Of a stretch of DNA of 64,000 nt, positions 48,021-58,590 are shown piece by piece. Numbering within the stretch: position 1 is the first letter of the stretch; every line of letters begins with the position of its first letter. The position numbers were made by a program, and so were the translations under genes. This DNA comes from Actinomycetota bacterium. Lineage in GTDB: Bacteria; Actinomycetota; JAHEXW01; JAGVPG01. The notes beneath the pieces were generated by a model. The model searched no databases and was not told the DNA's origin. It saw nothing but the letters and a program-made list of their open reading frames with translations. The stretch covers positions 1-64,000 of the forward strand of contig JAGVPG010000033.1 in assembly GCA_020052375.1 (NCBI GenBank), given 5' to 3'.

Positions 48021-48097
48021 GGCGCATTCGTCTAGTGGACTAGGATACCTGGTTCTCATCCAGGAGATCGCGGGTTCGAATCCCGCATGCGCTACCA
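48021..48097 (+). tRNA. tRNA-Glu (CTC)
   Basis: GGCGCATTCGTCTAGTGG..ttCTCat..GGTTCGAATCC..encoded CCA. Confidence 0.94.
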
Positions 48098-48100
48098 ATT

Positions 48101-48183
48101 AGGGGTCAGGTCTTGAATTATAAGTTCTGTAACATAACTAAAGGTACGATGTTACAGAACTTATAATTCAAGACCTGACCCCT
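48101..48183. repeat. Perfect 33-bp inverted repeat with 17-nt loop (family P full element)
   Basis: aggggtcaggtcttgaattataagttctgtaac at 48101-48133, exact reverse complement at 48151-48183. Confidence 0.97.
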
Positions 48184-48207
48184 CTTTTATTGTGTTAGAA
48201 TACGGTT

Positions 48208-48690
48208 ATGGAGCCTGAACACGAGAAAGCGTTGTTTGCTGCCGGATGTTTTTGGGGAGTGGAAGAGGCCTTTTATGGTACTCCCGGCGTGGTCGAGACT
48301 CAAGTCGGCTATAGTGGCGGCCACACAGAAGATCCTACCTACAAGCAAGTTTTGACACACACAACAGGGCATGCCGAGACGGTGGAAGTGACTTTCGACC
48401 CGAAAAAAGTATCATACGAAAAGTTGCTGGAAGTATTCTTTAGGATCCATAATCCGACCACGCGTGATCGCCAAGGTCCCGACATAGGCAGTAACTATCG
48501 CTCGGCGATATTTTACCGAAACGACAAACAAAGAGATCTTGCGCTGGCCGCAAAAGAGAACCTGGAGAGCTCAGGCCGATTTAAGGTCCCGATTGTTACG
48601 GATATCTCTAAAGCCGGGCGGTTTTGGCCTGCGGAAGAATATCACCAAAAATACTTTATGAAAAACCCGCAACACGGATGTCCGATCTAG
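48208..48690 (+). CDS. msrA: Peptide methionine sulfoxide reductase MsrA
   Basis: AAGCFWGVEEAF; TQVGYSGGHTEDPTYKQV; TAGAAT-N6-ATG start. Confidence 0.96.
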   Translation: MEPEHEKALFAAGCFWGVEEAFYGTPGVVETQVGYSGGHTEDPTYKQVLTHTTGHAETVEVTFDPKKVSYEKLLEVFFRIHNPTTRDRQGPDIGSNYRSAIFYRNDKQRDLALAAKENLESSGRFKVPIVTDISKAGRFWPAEEYHQKYFMKNPQHGCPI

Positions 48691-49124
48691 CAATGAAGAT
48701 CTTCAATGCAAGAACCGGCAAAATCGAAGAGGTGGAAAAGATCGTCAAGTCCCAAGAGGAGTGGCGCAGGATCCTATCACCGGAACAGTTTGAGATAACA
48801 CGCGAAAAAGGAACAGAAGCGGCGTTTTCCAAGACCTGTCCGCTTCCGCCGGAAAAGTCGGGCATTTATCAATGCGTTTGCTGCGGCACGGACCTGTTCC
48901 AATACGAGACTAAATTTGAATCAGGTACGGGTTGGCCGAGTTTCTATGATCCGATATCCGACCTGAATGTGGCTTTGCATACGGACACAAGCTACGGTAT
49001 GGTGCGGACAGAGGTAGATTGTGCTCGATGCGATGCTCATCTCGGACATGTTTTCAATGACGGGCCGCCGCCGACAGGCAAGCGCTATTGTATAAATACT
49101 GTTGCTCTAAAGCTGGCGACATAG
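48678..49124 (+). CDS. msrB: Peptide methionine sulfoxide reductase MsrB
   Basis: CVCCGTDLF, SGTGWPSFY, HLGHVFNDGP, RYCINTVAL; start 48678 or 48693. Confidence 0.95.
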   Translation: MSDLAMKIFNARTGKIEEVEKIVKSQEEWRRILSPEQFEITREKGTEAAFSKTCPLPPEKSGIYQCVCCGTDLFQYETKFESGTGWPSFYDPISDLNVALHTDTSYGMVRTEVDCARCDAHLGHVFNDGPPPTGKRYCINTVALKLAT

Positions 49125-49137
49125 AAACCACGGTCAT

Positions 49138-49578
49138 TTGATGAAGAAGCCATTAATCGATTATAAATCAATCATCCGGCCCAGTATCATAATCATCCTC
49201 TTTACTCTATGTATATCGCTGGCACTTCCCCTGGCGGCCGGCGTTTACATATACCGTCAGGATCTAAAGCCGAATCCGGATGATGAGATCAGTGTTTATC
49301 TTAGACGCTATGATAAGGTCAAGAAGACACTCAAGCCTGGCGACGTCGTCGGTTATATAGCCGAACCAGGTCTTACGATCGGCGAGCGGGACAAGCGTTT
49401 GTTCCTAACACAGTATGAGATGTCGCCAGTGCTGGTCGTGTTATCGACGGATATAAAGACGGTTATCGGTAATTTTGAGAGTCCCGCTTCCGGAAGAAAA
49501 ACGATCGCCGGAAAACCCCTAGTCGTAGTCAAGGACTTCGGGAACGGCGTGATGATCTTAAGGAACAAGAAATTATGA
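49138..49578 (+). CDS. Single-TM protein of unknown function
   Basis: N-terminal TM; 4-nt overlap with next gene. Confidence 0.6.
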   Translation: MMKKPLIDYKSIIRPSIIIILFTLCISLALPLAAGVYIYRQDLKPNPDDEISVYLRRYDKVKKTLKPGDVVGYIAEPGLTIGERDKRLFLTQYEMSPVLVVLSTDIKTVIGNFESPASGRKTIAGKPLVVVKDFGNGVMILRNKKL

Positions 49579-50972
49579 TGCTGTCGTTCTTGATGTTTTT
49601 CTTGGCATTGATCATCCCGGTCCACGTCGCGTTCATCGCGATGATCGTGATCTGGCCGATCCGACCACTTTCACTCGGCTCGCTGGTCCTAACGACTTGC
49701 CTAGCGGCCGGACTGGCCATAGGCGCGACCTCTTGCGCCTTCTTTATCTGGCTGCTCGTCTTCGGCTCTCCTGACCGGGGTTTTATATTTCTGGAGCCTG
49801 TATTCTTGATCATGATCAGCTCCGGCATATGGATCTTATCGAGAACCGGGAAGAGAACTCGGTCTTTAGAAAAGACAAAGGAAGTGAAAGAAAAAGGACG
49901 CATGGAAGCTGCCTTGCTTGTGATCTTCTGCATCGCCGTTTTTTCAGCCTTCGTGGTCAGCGTCTTGATGTTTATCTACAAACCGCACGGGACGTGGGAC
50001 GCGTGGGCCATATGGAACATGAAAGCCCGCATCCTCTACAGAGCGGGGGATGGATGGCAAAAGATCCTACTGTCGATCACATCCGGCAGGCCGCACCCCG
50101 ACTATCCTTTGCTTCTACCCGGGACGATCGCCAGATTGTGGAGTTATATGAAGATAGACTCTCTAGTAGTGCCGGCAGCAATATCGCTGATATTCAGCTT
50201 CGGCACGCTCGGTCTCCTAACATCTTCCATATCGATGTTGCGGACAAAAAAACAGGGAATGCTTGCAGGTCTTGCATTACTGGGCACGGTCTATTTTATC
50301 CTCTACGGCGCGTCGCAGACCGCGGATGTACCTTTGGGATTTTACATCCTCTCTACGGTCGTATTACTCGGTCTATATGATGCGGTCGATGATGACAATA
50401 AGGCTCTGCTGGTCCTTGCCGGCCTGATGGCGGGGTTTGCTGCCTGGACGAAGAACGAAGGTATGTTATTTGTAATATCGGTCATCGCCGCCCGTGCCTT
50501 GGCCGTTTTATATTTCAAAGGATGGAAGAAAGCGCTGAATGAACTGGCTGCTGTCTGCATCGGACTACTCCCGGTGCTTATCATGGTCTTATACTTCAAG
50601 ATCAGGATGGCGCCGCCGACCGACTACATAAGAGCGCAGACAACGGCTATGATGCTTAAAAAACTGGTGGATCCGTCCAGGTATTTATTGGTAGTCAAGG
50701 AATATATAAAGCAGATAGCGATCCTTGGAAACGGTCTTATGTTCATCCTGGCGGCATATCTGATATTCGCCGGAAGGAAGATCGACCGGAACAACCTGCC
50801 GACAGTTGTGACAATCTGCGGCGCGCTTACAGCGGTCTTGATAGGGTACTTTTTTATCTTCGTTGTCACACACAACCCGCTCGCCTGGCACCTCGAGTCT
50901 CTCGGTCGCTTGTTGATACCTTTATGGCCGGCCGCGTTGTTCGGTTTCTTCCTGATCGCAGGGGGTGACTAA
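49575..50972 (+). CDS. Multi-TM glycosyltransferase-like (GT-C type)
   Basis: KPHGTWDAWAIWNMKARILY; HPDYPLLLPGTIARLW; many TM. Confidence 0.75.
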   Translation: MMLSFLMFFLALIIPVHVAFIAMIVIWPIRPLSLGSLVLTTCLAAGLAIGATSCAFFIWLLVFGSPDRGFIFLEPVFLIMISSGIWILSRTGKRTRSLEKTKEVKEKGRMEAALLVIFCIAVFSAFVVSVLMFIYKPHGTWDAWAIWNMKARILYRAGDGWQKILLSITSGRPHPDYPLLLPGTIARLWSYMKIDSLVVPAAISLIFSFGTLGLLTSSISMLRTKKQGMLAGLALLGTVYFILYGASQTADVPLGFYILSTVVLLGLYDAVDDDNKALLVLAGLMAGFAAWTKNEGMLFVISVIAARALAVLYFKGWKKALNELAAVCIGLLPVLIMVLYFKIRMAPPTDYIRAQTTAMMLKKLVDPSRYLLVVKEYIKQIAILGNGLMFILAAYLIFAGRKIDRNNLPTVVTICGALTAVLIGYFFIFVVTHNPLAWHLESLGRLLIPLWPAALFGFFLIAGGD

Positions 50973-50974
50973 AA

Positions 50975-51661
50975 TTGTTGCTTTCCGTGATCATCCCCGT
51001 ATATAACGAGAAAGAAAGCATCCTCGAGGTCCTCGAGCAAGTGCGTAATGTCGACATAGACAAAGAGGTCATCGTGGTCGACGATTGTTCGACTGACGGT
51101 ACGAGGGATCTGTTGAAAGACGCAGGTTCAAACACTTTTGAGGACATGAAGATACTGTTTCACGATAGGAACAAGGGAAAAGGCGCGGCCTTTAGAACAG
51201 GGCTTAAAGAGGCTATGGGTGACTTCGTGATAATCCAGGACGCGGATTCCGAATACGACCCGGGAGACTATCATAGGTTGTTGGAACCGCTGATGGACGG
51301 CCGGGCCGATGTCGTATACGGCTCTAGGTTCAAAGGGGCTCAAAAAAGCATGACCTTGACGCAATATCTCGGAAACCGCACAGTCACGTTAGCTACCAGG
51401 GTGCTTTACGCGACGGACCTTTCGGACGAAGCCACCTGCTATAAAGTGTTCAAACGGGATATCATACAGGGGATCCCGTTTGAAGCTGACAGGTTCGACT
51501 TCGAGCCGGAGATCACGGCCAAACTGCTGAAGAAAGGCATCAAGATCTATGAGGTACCTATCTCATATAACGCCCGGCAGTACAAACAAGGCAAAAAGAT
51601 CACGTGGCGGGACGGCGTTTCCGCCCTCTGGACGCTGGCCAAGTATAGGTTTAAGAGATGA
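50975..51661 (+). CDS. Family 2 glycosyltransferase (dolichyl-phosphate mannosyltransferase-like)
   Basis: LSVIIPVYNEKESILEVLEQV; VVDDCSTDGTRD; QDADSEYDPGDY. Confidence 0.93.
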   Translation: MLLSVIIPVYNEKESILEVLEQVRNVDIDKEVIVVDDCSTDGTRDLLKDAGSNTFEDMKILFHDRNKGKGAAFRTGLKEAMGDFVIIQDADSEYDPGDYHRLLEPLMDGRADVVYGSRFKGAQKSMTLTQYLGNRTVTLATRVLYATDLSDEATCYKVFKRDIIQGIPFEADRFDFEPEITAKLLKKGIKIYEVPISYNARQYKQGKKITWRDGVSALWTLAKYRFKR

Positions 51662-53070
51662 AATTCGATCCGGATCCAGTCGTTAAAAAAGCGCGGGATA
51701 CGATCTCGCGTTATAAAATGTCGGAAAGCGGAGACAAAGTCCTGGTGGGCGTCTCGGGTGGCGCCGATTCACTGGCGCTGCTTTTTATCCTCCACAAACT
51801 GGCTCCTTCTCTGGGTATAGAGCTGAGTATATTCCATCTGGACCATATGATGCGCGGCGACAAGTCCGGGGAAGACGCGGCCTTTGTCCGCCGCCTGGCC
51901 GGCGCGATGAAAGTACCGGCGATCATCGAGCGCTACGATGTGGCGAAATTCGTCAAGAAGCATAAGCTGTCTCCCGAAGACGGAGCCAGGCAAGTCAGAT
52001 ATAAGATGATGCGGGAGGCGGCTTCAAGAATAGATGCGCAAAGGATAGCCGTCGGCCATACCGCGGACGACCAGGTGGAGACGTATCTTATGAGGATGAT
52101 CAGGGGCAGCGGACTTAATGGCCTGCGTGGGATTCCGCCCGTAAACGGCCCGGTGATCCGGCCGCTTATCGCCGTATGGAGGGAAGAGACCATTGCCTAC
52201 TGCAGTAGTCTTGGGATGGAACCGCGCGTCGATGAGACGAATGAAGACGCGTCTTACCTTAGAAACCGCATCCGCAATAAGCTGATCCCATTGATCGAAC
52301 AGGACTACAACCGCGGATTCAAAGAAGAAGCCCTTCGCGAGATAGACGTCATAGATACGGACCTTGATCTGATTGAGGCGATAGTTGAAGAATCCGTTCA
52401 GGAAACCGTCAGGATCGAAGGCCGAAAGGTCGAGCTAGACAGGGACTTGTTCCTCGATCTTCATCCGGCTCTTAAGCGGCGTATCCTGCGGACGGCGATC
52501 GAGGCGCTCAAAGGCGATCTAAAAGACATCACATCCACGAATGTGGAAGACGTGATCCGGAAGGTAGTGTGCGGTAACAGCGGAGGTAGGCTCGAATTGC
52601 CCGGCGGTTTAACCGTTCACCGTCTATATGATATTATATGTATTGAGTTCAGTAGCGATTTTCATAATGTCGTGAGAGTCGTCGATAAACCGATGAAGTT
52701 GAAAGTCCCGGGTACCACCAGAGGCAAAGGACCGGGGTTTTTTATTCGGGCGGAGATACTAGAGCATGATAACATCGTTGTAACGCCTGATGAGGATACG
52801 GCATATATCGATGCCGGAAAGATCGCCGGCGGCTTGACAGTAAGGCCGGTCGCTGAAGGAGATAGGTTCAGACCGCTCGGGATGAAAGGTACGAAGAAAG
52901 TCCAGGATTTCTTTACAGACTTGAAGGTAGGCCGGAAAGAACGGGAAAAAGCGCTGGTCGTCGAGGCAAACGGTAAGCTGGTGTGGTTGGTGGGATACAG
53001 GCTTGACGACGGTTTTAAAGTAACGGAGTCGACTGACAAAGTGCTCGTTCTTATAGTAGGGAAGGAATAG
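51658..53070 (+). CDS. tilS: tRNA(Ile)-lysidine synthetase
   Basis: VGVSGGADSLALLFIL; HLDHMMRGDKSGEDA; GHTADDQVET. Confidence 0.95.
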   Translation: MKFDPDPVVKKARDTISRYKMSESGDKVLVGVSGGADSLALLFILHKLAPSLGIELSIFHLDHMMRGDKSGEDAAFVRRLAGAMKVPAIIERYDVAKFVKKHKLSPEDGARQVRYKMMREAASRIDAQRIAVGHTADDQVETYLMRMIRGSGLNGLRGIPPVNGPVIRPLIAVWREETIAYCSSLGMEPRVDETNEDASYLRNRIRNKLIPLIEQDYNRGFKEEALREIDVIDTDLDLIEAIVEESVQETVRIEGRKVELDRDLFLDLHPALKRRILRTAIEALKGDLKDITSTNVEDVIRKVVCGNSGGRLELPGGLTVHRLYDIICIEFSSDFHNVVRVVDKPMKLKVPGTTRGKGPGFFIRAEILEHDNIVVTPDEDTAYIDAGKIAGGLTVRPVAEGDRFRPLGMKGTKKVQDFFTDLKVGRKEREKALVVEANGKLVWLVGYRLDDGFKVTESTDKVLVLIVGKE

Positions 53071-53071
53071 G

Positions 53072-53596
53072 TTGGAAGACGAGATCGGTAAGATACTGAT
53101 CGCTGAATCCGATATACAAGATAAGGTAAGCGAGCTGGCGTCAGCCATCTCACGCGATTACACGGAAAAACAACTCCTGCTCGTGGGCATCCTTAAAGGC
53201 GCGTTCATGTTCATGGCCGATCTGTGCCGGGCGATAACCGTACCGGTAAAATTCGATTTCATAGCGGTTTCCAGTTACGGGTCGGGTACTAAATCATGCG
53301 GAGTCGTCCGCATCTTGAAAGATCTGGATACGGATATCCAGAATATGGATGTCCTGCTGGTCGAGGATATTGTCGATTCGGGCCTCACTCTGAACTATCT
53401 TTACAGGAACCTCAAGGTCCGGCATCCGGCAAGCCTGGAGATATGTGCTTTGATGCGAAAACCGGAAGGGATGAGAGGAGCGCCCGAAGTCAAGTATCTC
53501 GGTTTCGATATCCCGTCCGAATTCGTTGTCGGATACGGGCTTGATTTTGCCGAAAAGTATAGGAATCTAAAGGACATTGCTGTCCTTAGGAGGTAG
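53072..53596 (+). CDS. hpt: Hypoxanthine phosphoribosyltransferase
   Basis: GILKGAFMFMADL; VLLVEDIVDSGLTL. Confidence 0.95.
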   Translation: MEDEIGKILIAESDIQDKVSELASAISRDYTEKQLLLVGILKGAFMFMADLCRAITVPVKFDFIAVSSYGSGTKSCGVVRILKDLDTDIQNMDVLLVEDIVDSGLTLNYLYRNLKVRHPASLEICALMRKPEGMRGAPEVKYLGFDIPSEFVVGYGLDFAEKYRNLKDIAVLRR

Positions 53597-53599
53597 GAC

Positions 53600-55423
53600 T
53601 TGAAGCGTTATATAAACCTGCTCGTATGGTTCTTGGTGATCGTCGCCATCGTCGTGCTTTTCCAGTTCCTGATCCCGAAACAAGAAACGATAAAGAAGCT
53701 CACCTTGAACCAGTTTGTGACAGCCGTCGAACAGAAAAAGGTAAAAGAGGTCAAGGTATTCGATGCGGACTCGACTCTCGAGGCGACGCTTAAGAACGGT
53801 ACGAAGGTCGAAGCCAACTATCCGCAGACGTATTTGATCGCGGATCTGTTGCTGAAGAACAAGGTCAAAACAACTATCGAGCGAACACCCGCGTGGGTGA
53901 GCAATCTTGTGTCCGCGATCCTCTATATCATAGGGCCTCTGATTCTTGTAGGCATCGTGCTCTTCTTTATGATGCGGCAGATGCAGGGCGGGAACAAAGT
54001 ACTCTCATTCGGCAAGAGTAAAGCCAAGATGATCGGCAAGGACCAACCGAAGACGACTTTCGCGGATGTCGCCGGGATGGATGAAGTCATCGAAGAGATG
54101 GAGGAGATCAGGGAGTTCCTGGCTAACCCTAAGAAGTTCCAGGCCCTGGGCGCCAAGATACCGAAAGGTATCCTGTTATACGGCCCTCCGGGTACGGGTA
54201 AAACGCTGCTTGCCAGAGCTATCGCGGGCGAAGCGAACGTCCCGTTCTTCCATATCAGCGGCTCGGACTTCGTCGAGATGTTCGTCGGCGTCGGGGCGTC
54301 CAGAGTAAGGGATCTCTTCGAGCAGGCGAAAGCCAACGCGCCGGCGATAATCTTCGTCGATGAGATCGACGCGGTAGGGCGCCACAGAGGCGCAGGTCTG
54401 GGCGGCGGGCACGATGAACGGGAGCAGACTTTAAACCAGCTTCTGGTGGAGATGGACGGTTTCGATCCGAGGATCGGTGTTATTCTTATAGCAGCGACGA
54501 ACAGGCCGGATATACTCGATCCGGCGTTGCTCAGGCCAGGCAGGTTCGACCGTCAGGTAGTCACCGACAGGCCGGATCTAAGGGGCCGCGAGGCGATCCT
54601 TAAGGTCCACATCCGCGGAAAACCGGTATCGAAGAAGATCGATCTCGCCGTACTGGCGCGGTCCACACCCGGATTCACAGGCGCCGATCTGGCGAATATG
54701 GTCAACGAGGGAGCTTTGCTGGCGGCCCGTCATAATAAAAAAGAGATAGACACGGCGGAGATGCAGGAGGCCATCGAGCGCGTTATTGCCGGTCCGGAGC
54801 GCAGAACGCGACTCATCAGCGACCGTGAGAAATTGATCATCGCATATCATGAGACAGGTCACGCCCTTGTAGCACACAACCTACCCTATACCGACCCGGT
54901 CCATAAGATATCGATCATCCCGCGCGGCCAAGCGCTCGGCTATACTATGACACTGCCGACCGAGGACAGATATCTGGTCACGAAATCGGAACTCCATAAT
55001 AAACTGGCCCAACTGCTTGCCGGAAGAGCGGCCGAGCAGATGATATTCAACGAGGTCACGACGGGTGCGCATAACGATCTTGAGCGAGCGACAAAGATCG
55101 CCCGCCAGATGGTCACCGAATACGGTATGAGCGATGCTCTTGGGCCGATGACTCTAGGCCAGAAGCAGGACCAGGTCTTCCTTGGCCGCGACTTTGCCGC
55201 CAATCCGGATTATAGCGATCGCGTCGCTTTTGAGATCGACCAGGAGATCAGAAGGATCATCGACGACTCCTATAAAGAGGCCGAGAAGACTCTCAGGGAA
55301 CACCGGGATAAGCTGGAGATGATCGCTAAAAAGCTGATAGATGTTGAAACACTTGATGGTAAGGCGCTGGTAAAAGCGCTGGGAAAAGCTGATAGTGAGG
55401 CGGCTAGCAAGGAGAAAGACTAG
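53600..55423 (+). CDS. ftsH: ATP-dependent zinc metalloprotease FtsH
   Basis: [31 protein letters not shown]-type region. Confidence 0.98.
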   Translation: MKRYINLLVWFLVIVAIVVLFQFLIPKQETIKKLTLNQFVTAVEQKKVKEVKVFDADSTLEATLKNGTKVEANYPQTYLIADLLLKNKVKTTIERTPAWVSNLVSAILYIIGPLILVGIVLFFMMRQMQGGNKVLSFGKSKAKMIGKDQPKTTFADVAGMDEVIEEMEEIREFLANPKKFQALGAKIPKGILLYGPPGTGKTLLARAIAGEANVPFFHISGSDFVEMFVGVGASRVRDLFEQAKANAPAIIFVDEIDAVGRHRGAGLGGGHDEREQTLNQLLVEMDGFDPRIGVILIAATNRPDILDPALLRPGRFDRQVVTDRPDLRGREAILKVHIRGKPVSKKIDLAVLARSTPGFTGADLANMVNEGALLAARHNKKEIDTAEMQEAIERVIAGPERRTRLISDREKLIIAYHETGHALVAHNLPYTDPVHKISIIPRGQALGYTMTLPTEDRYLVTKSELHNKLAQLLAGRAAEQMIFNEVTTGAHNDLERATKIARQMVTEYGMSDALGPMTLGQKQDQVFLGRDFAANPDYSDRVAFEIDQEIRRIIDDSYKEAEKTLREHRDKLEMIAKKLIDVETLDGKALVKALGKADSEAASKEKD

Positions 55424-55426
55424 AAC

Positions 55427-56002
55427 GTGGATAAGGATAAGATCCAGCAGGCGGTCAAGATGATACTCGAAGCGATCGGGGACGACCCCCGGCGCGAAGG
55501 CACGAAAGATACGCCGAGGCGCGTCGCCGATATGTACGAGGAGATATTCAGCGGCATCGGCAAGGATCCGGGCGAGGTCATCCAGGTCACTTTCAGTGAA
55601 AACCACGACGAGGTCGTTCTGGTCAAAGATATCCCTTTCTACTCCATATGCGAACACCACATGATGCCGTTCATCGGCAAAGCCCACGTCGCTTATATAC
55701 CAGCCAAAGACGGCAAGATAACCGGCATCAGCAAGCTGGCCAGGGTGGTCGATGTCATCTCAAGGAGACTACAGGTACAGGAGCGCCTAACGACTCAGAT
55801 CGCTGACACTCTGATGCACGCGCTTAATCCTCGCGGCGTGATGGTCGTCATCGAGGCCGAACACCTGTGCATGAGTATGCGCGGGATCAACAAACCAGGT
55901 TCGGTCACGGTCACGTCCGCGGTCCGCGGCATTTTCAAAATACGGGCGGTGTCTCGTGACGAGGTGCTGTCTTTGATCAAGAAACCTTCTCACACACTCT
56001 GA
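55427..56002 (+). CDS. folE: GTP cyclohydrolase I
   Basis: [34 protein letters not shown]. Confidence 0.96.
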   Translation: MDKDKIQQAVKMILEAIGDDPRREGTKDTPRRVADMYEEIFSGIGKDPGEVIQVTFSENHDEVVLVKDIPFYSICEHHMMPFIGKAHVAYIPAKDGKITGISKLARVVDVISRRLQVQERLTTQIADTLMHALNPRGVMVVIEAEHLCMSMRGINKPGSVTVTSAVRGIFKIRAVSRDEVLSLIKKPSHTL

Positions 56003-57219
56003 TGTCTCACAATCCTCGTATCCTGTCTTTAACCGGCGAAGAAGAGATCAAACTCGCTTTCAAGAAGATAGGCGTAGATACCGGTGGTATAGAGATCATG
56101 GCCAAGAAAGCGATCTACCGGCTTATGAAGATAGAGAATGTCGAGGTCCGCGCGGCGAATATCCTGAAACAGGAGATGCTTGCCAGAGGGGGAGAAGCGG
56201 CTGTTGCCCGGGGCGTATATGACCTGAAAGGAAGGGTGACGGATGTCATCCTGATCGGTACGATCGCGCAATGCAGGTCTTTGGTCGACAAGATCAAACA
56301 GCAACCTTTCGGCCTGAAAGAGATCGCTCTTGAGGCAAGGACCGTCCTCGATTCCTATAATACGATCCCTTCAAAATTAGCCTGGGGCGGATACTCGCTC
56401 GACTTAAGTTCCAGAACACATGTAATGGGTGTCCTGAACGTCACGCCCGACTCCTTCTCGGACGGCGGGCGGTTTCTGGATAAAGACAAAGCTATTTCAC
56501 GTGTGATGGAAATGGTCGAAGAGGGAGCCGACATCATAGATATCGGAGGAGAATCGACCAGGCCCGGCGCCAAGTCATTGGGTGAGAAAGAAGAACTGGA
56601 CCGTGTCATACCGGTCATCAAAGCCGTTTCTGATAAGGTCAGGGTCCCGATATCCATCGACACATACAAGTACGAGATCGCCCGGCAGGCGCTGGATGCC
56701 GGCGCCGCTATGATCAACGACATCAGCGGATTGAGATCGGATAAGCGGATGGCCTCGCTGGCCGCCGAAAACAAGGTGCCGGTCATAATCATGCATATGC
56801 AGGGGGCGCCGAAGGACATGCAGAAGAACCCCAAATATAAGTCCGTGGTCGGGGAGATCCTGGGTTTCTTAAGGGAACAGTCCGATAAGGCGGTCGCAGC
56901 CGGTATACAACGTGATCTGATCGTCGTCGATCCCGGAATCGGGTTCGGCAAGACGAAGGACCATAATCTGACTATTCTTAAGAGGCTATCAGAGTTCAGA
57001 TCGATAGGTCTACCGATCGCGATCGGTACGTCCCGTAAATCTTTCATCGGGATGACATTAGGGCTCGAAGTCGACGACCGTCTGGAAGGAACCGCTGCGA
57101 GCGTATCCTTCGCGATCAGCCAGGGAGCGAATATCATCCGGGTCCATGACGTCAAAGAGATGGTAAGGGTCGTCCGCATGACCGACGCCATTATGCGCGC
57201 AGCCGGGGAAGATGGTTGA
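56002..57219 (+). CDS. folP: Dihydropteroate synthase with ~130-aa N-terminal extension
   Basis: VMGVLNVTPDSFSDGG; DIGGESTRPGAK; HMQGAPKDMQ. Confidence 0.95.
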   Translation: MSHNPRILSLTGEEEIKLAFKKIGVDTGGIEIMAKKAIYRLMKIENVEVRAANILKQEMLARGGEAAVARGVYDLKGRVTDVILIGTIAQCRSLVDKIKQQPFGLKEIALEARTVLDSYNTIPSKLAWGGYSLDLSSRTHVMGVLNVTPDSFSDGGRFLDKDKAISRVMEMVEEGADIIDIGGESTRPGAKSLGEKEELDRVIPVIKAVSDKVRVPISIDTYKYEIARQALDAGAAMINDISGLRSDKRMASLAAENKVPVIIMHMQGAPKDMQKNPKYKSVVGEILGFLREQSDKAVAAGIQRDLIVVDPGIGFGKTKDHNLTILKRLSEFRSIGLPIAIGTSRKSFIGMTLGLEVDDRLEGTAASVSFAISQGANIIRVHDVKEMVRVVRMTDAIMRAAGEDG

Positions 57220-57715
57220 GCATACAGTTTTTCTCGGTCTTGGTTCGAATATCGGAGACAGAGCCGGCAATCTGAAAAAGGCGGTAAAGGCCATCAAGGA
57301 ACACGGGCTCAAGGTAGAGCGGGTTTCCTCAGTTTATGAATCAAAGCCGGTCGACTACCTTGATCAGCCGGACTTTTATAATGCCGTGATGGAGATAAAG
57401 ACATCGATGGGCCCCCATGATCTCTTGGAGATAATCCAGACGATAGAATTGGACATGGGTCGGAAAAGACCCCTCCTTAAAGGACCGAGGATAATCGATA
57501 TAGATATCCTCATGTTCGACGACCTTACTGTGAATGAGGGCGACTTAACGATCCCACACCCTTATATGAAGGACAGGATGTTCGTCATGCTACCGATTGT
57601 CGAGATACGGAAGAATGCTCGCTTTCCGGACGGCGAGTCGATAAGAAGGGTATTGAGCAGGCTTAAGTTTGAAACGGACAATGTGAGGAAGATCAAGGAC
57701 TTGGACTTGAGATGA
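57212..57715 (+). CDS. folK: HPPK (2-amino-4-hydroxy-6-hydroxymethyldihydropteridine diphosphokinase)
   Basis: FLGLGSNIGDRAGNL; RIIDIDILMF. Confidence 0.95.
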   Translation: MVEHTVFLGLGSNIGDRAGNLKKAVKAIKEHGLKVERVSSVYESKPVDYLDQPDFYNAVMEIKTSMGPHDLLEIIQTIELDMGRKRPLLKGPRIIDIDILMFDDLTVNEGDLTIPHPYMKDRMFVMLPIVEIRKNARFPDGESIRRVLSRLKFETDNVRKIKDLDLR

Positions 57716-58572
57716 TCACAACCGGCTCAATAACTGAGATCAGAGGATATCTAAAAAAGGAAAGAGAAAACGGGCGCACGGTCGGTTTAGTGCCGACGAT
57801 GGGATATCTCCACGAAGGGCACTTGAGCCTGATGCGGAGAGCCCGCGAGGAATGCGACTACGTCGTCATTAGTATTTTCGTCAATCCGAAACAGTTCGGA
57901 CCGGCCGAAGACTTTGACAGGTATCCGCGTGATCCGGAGCGGGACAAAGCGATGGCCGAAGAAGCGGGCGCCGACGTCATGTTCGCGCCCGGAGTCGAAG
58001 ACATGTATCCGGCAGGTTTTTCGACTTATGTCTATGTCAAAGGACCGGTGGCTCGCGGCTTGTGCGCGGCTTCAAGACCCAATCATTTCAGAGGTGTAAC
58101 GACTGTTTGCGCGAAACTGTTCGATATCGTCCAGCCAGATAAGGCGTATTTCGGGCAAAAGGATTTCCAACAGACAATTGTTGTTAAGAAGGTGGTTAAA
58201 GACCTTGATATACCGCTCGAGATCGTTATGTGTCCGATCGTCCGCGAGCCAGACGGGCTGGCTATGAGTTCCAGGAATGTCTATCTGAATGCGGAGGAAC
58301 GCAAAGCGGCGACGGTACTCTACAGGTCTCTAAAAGAAGCGGAACAAAGCATCGCGAACGGCTTGATGGATACGAAAGAGATACTTGATGATATAGAGGC
58401 AGCTATAGCAGACGAACCGCTGGTCGAGCTTGAATACGCGAGCATATGTGATACGACGAATCTGAACGAGCTGGACAGCATAGACAGGGAAGCAGTGATA
58501 GCGCTGGCAGTGAAGATCGGAAAGACGAGACTGATAGACAACGTGATAGTGAACAGTGAAATAGAGAAGTAG
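57712..58572 (+). CDS. panC: Pantothenate synthetase
   Basis: VPTMGYLHEGHLSLM; FGQKDFQQ; SSRNVYL. Confidence 0.96.
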   Translation: MITTGSITEIRGYLKKERENGRTVGLVPTMGYLHEGHLSLMRRAREECDYVVISIFVNPKQFGPAEDFDRYPRDPERDKAMAEEAGADVMFAPGVEDMYPAGFSTYVYVKGPVARGLCAASRPNHFRGVTTVCAKLFDIVQPDKAYFGQKDFQQTIVVKKVVKDLDIPLEIVMCPIVREPDGLAMSSRNVYLNAEERKAATVLYRSLKEAEQSIANGLMDTKEILDDIEAAIADEPLVELEYASICDTTNLNELDSIDREAVIALAVKIGKTRLIDNVIVNSEIEK

Positions 58573-58590
58573 GGAAGTAGGAAGAAGAGC

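Noticed and set aside
56355-57191. 278-aa minus-strand ORF
   Set aside because: Antisense shadow of folP
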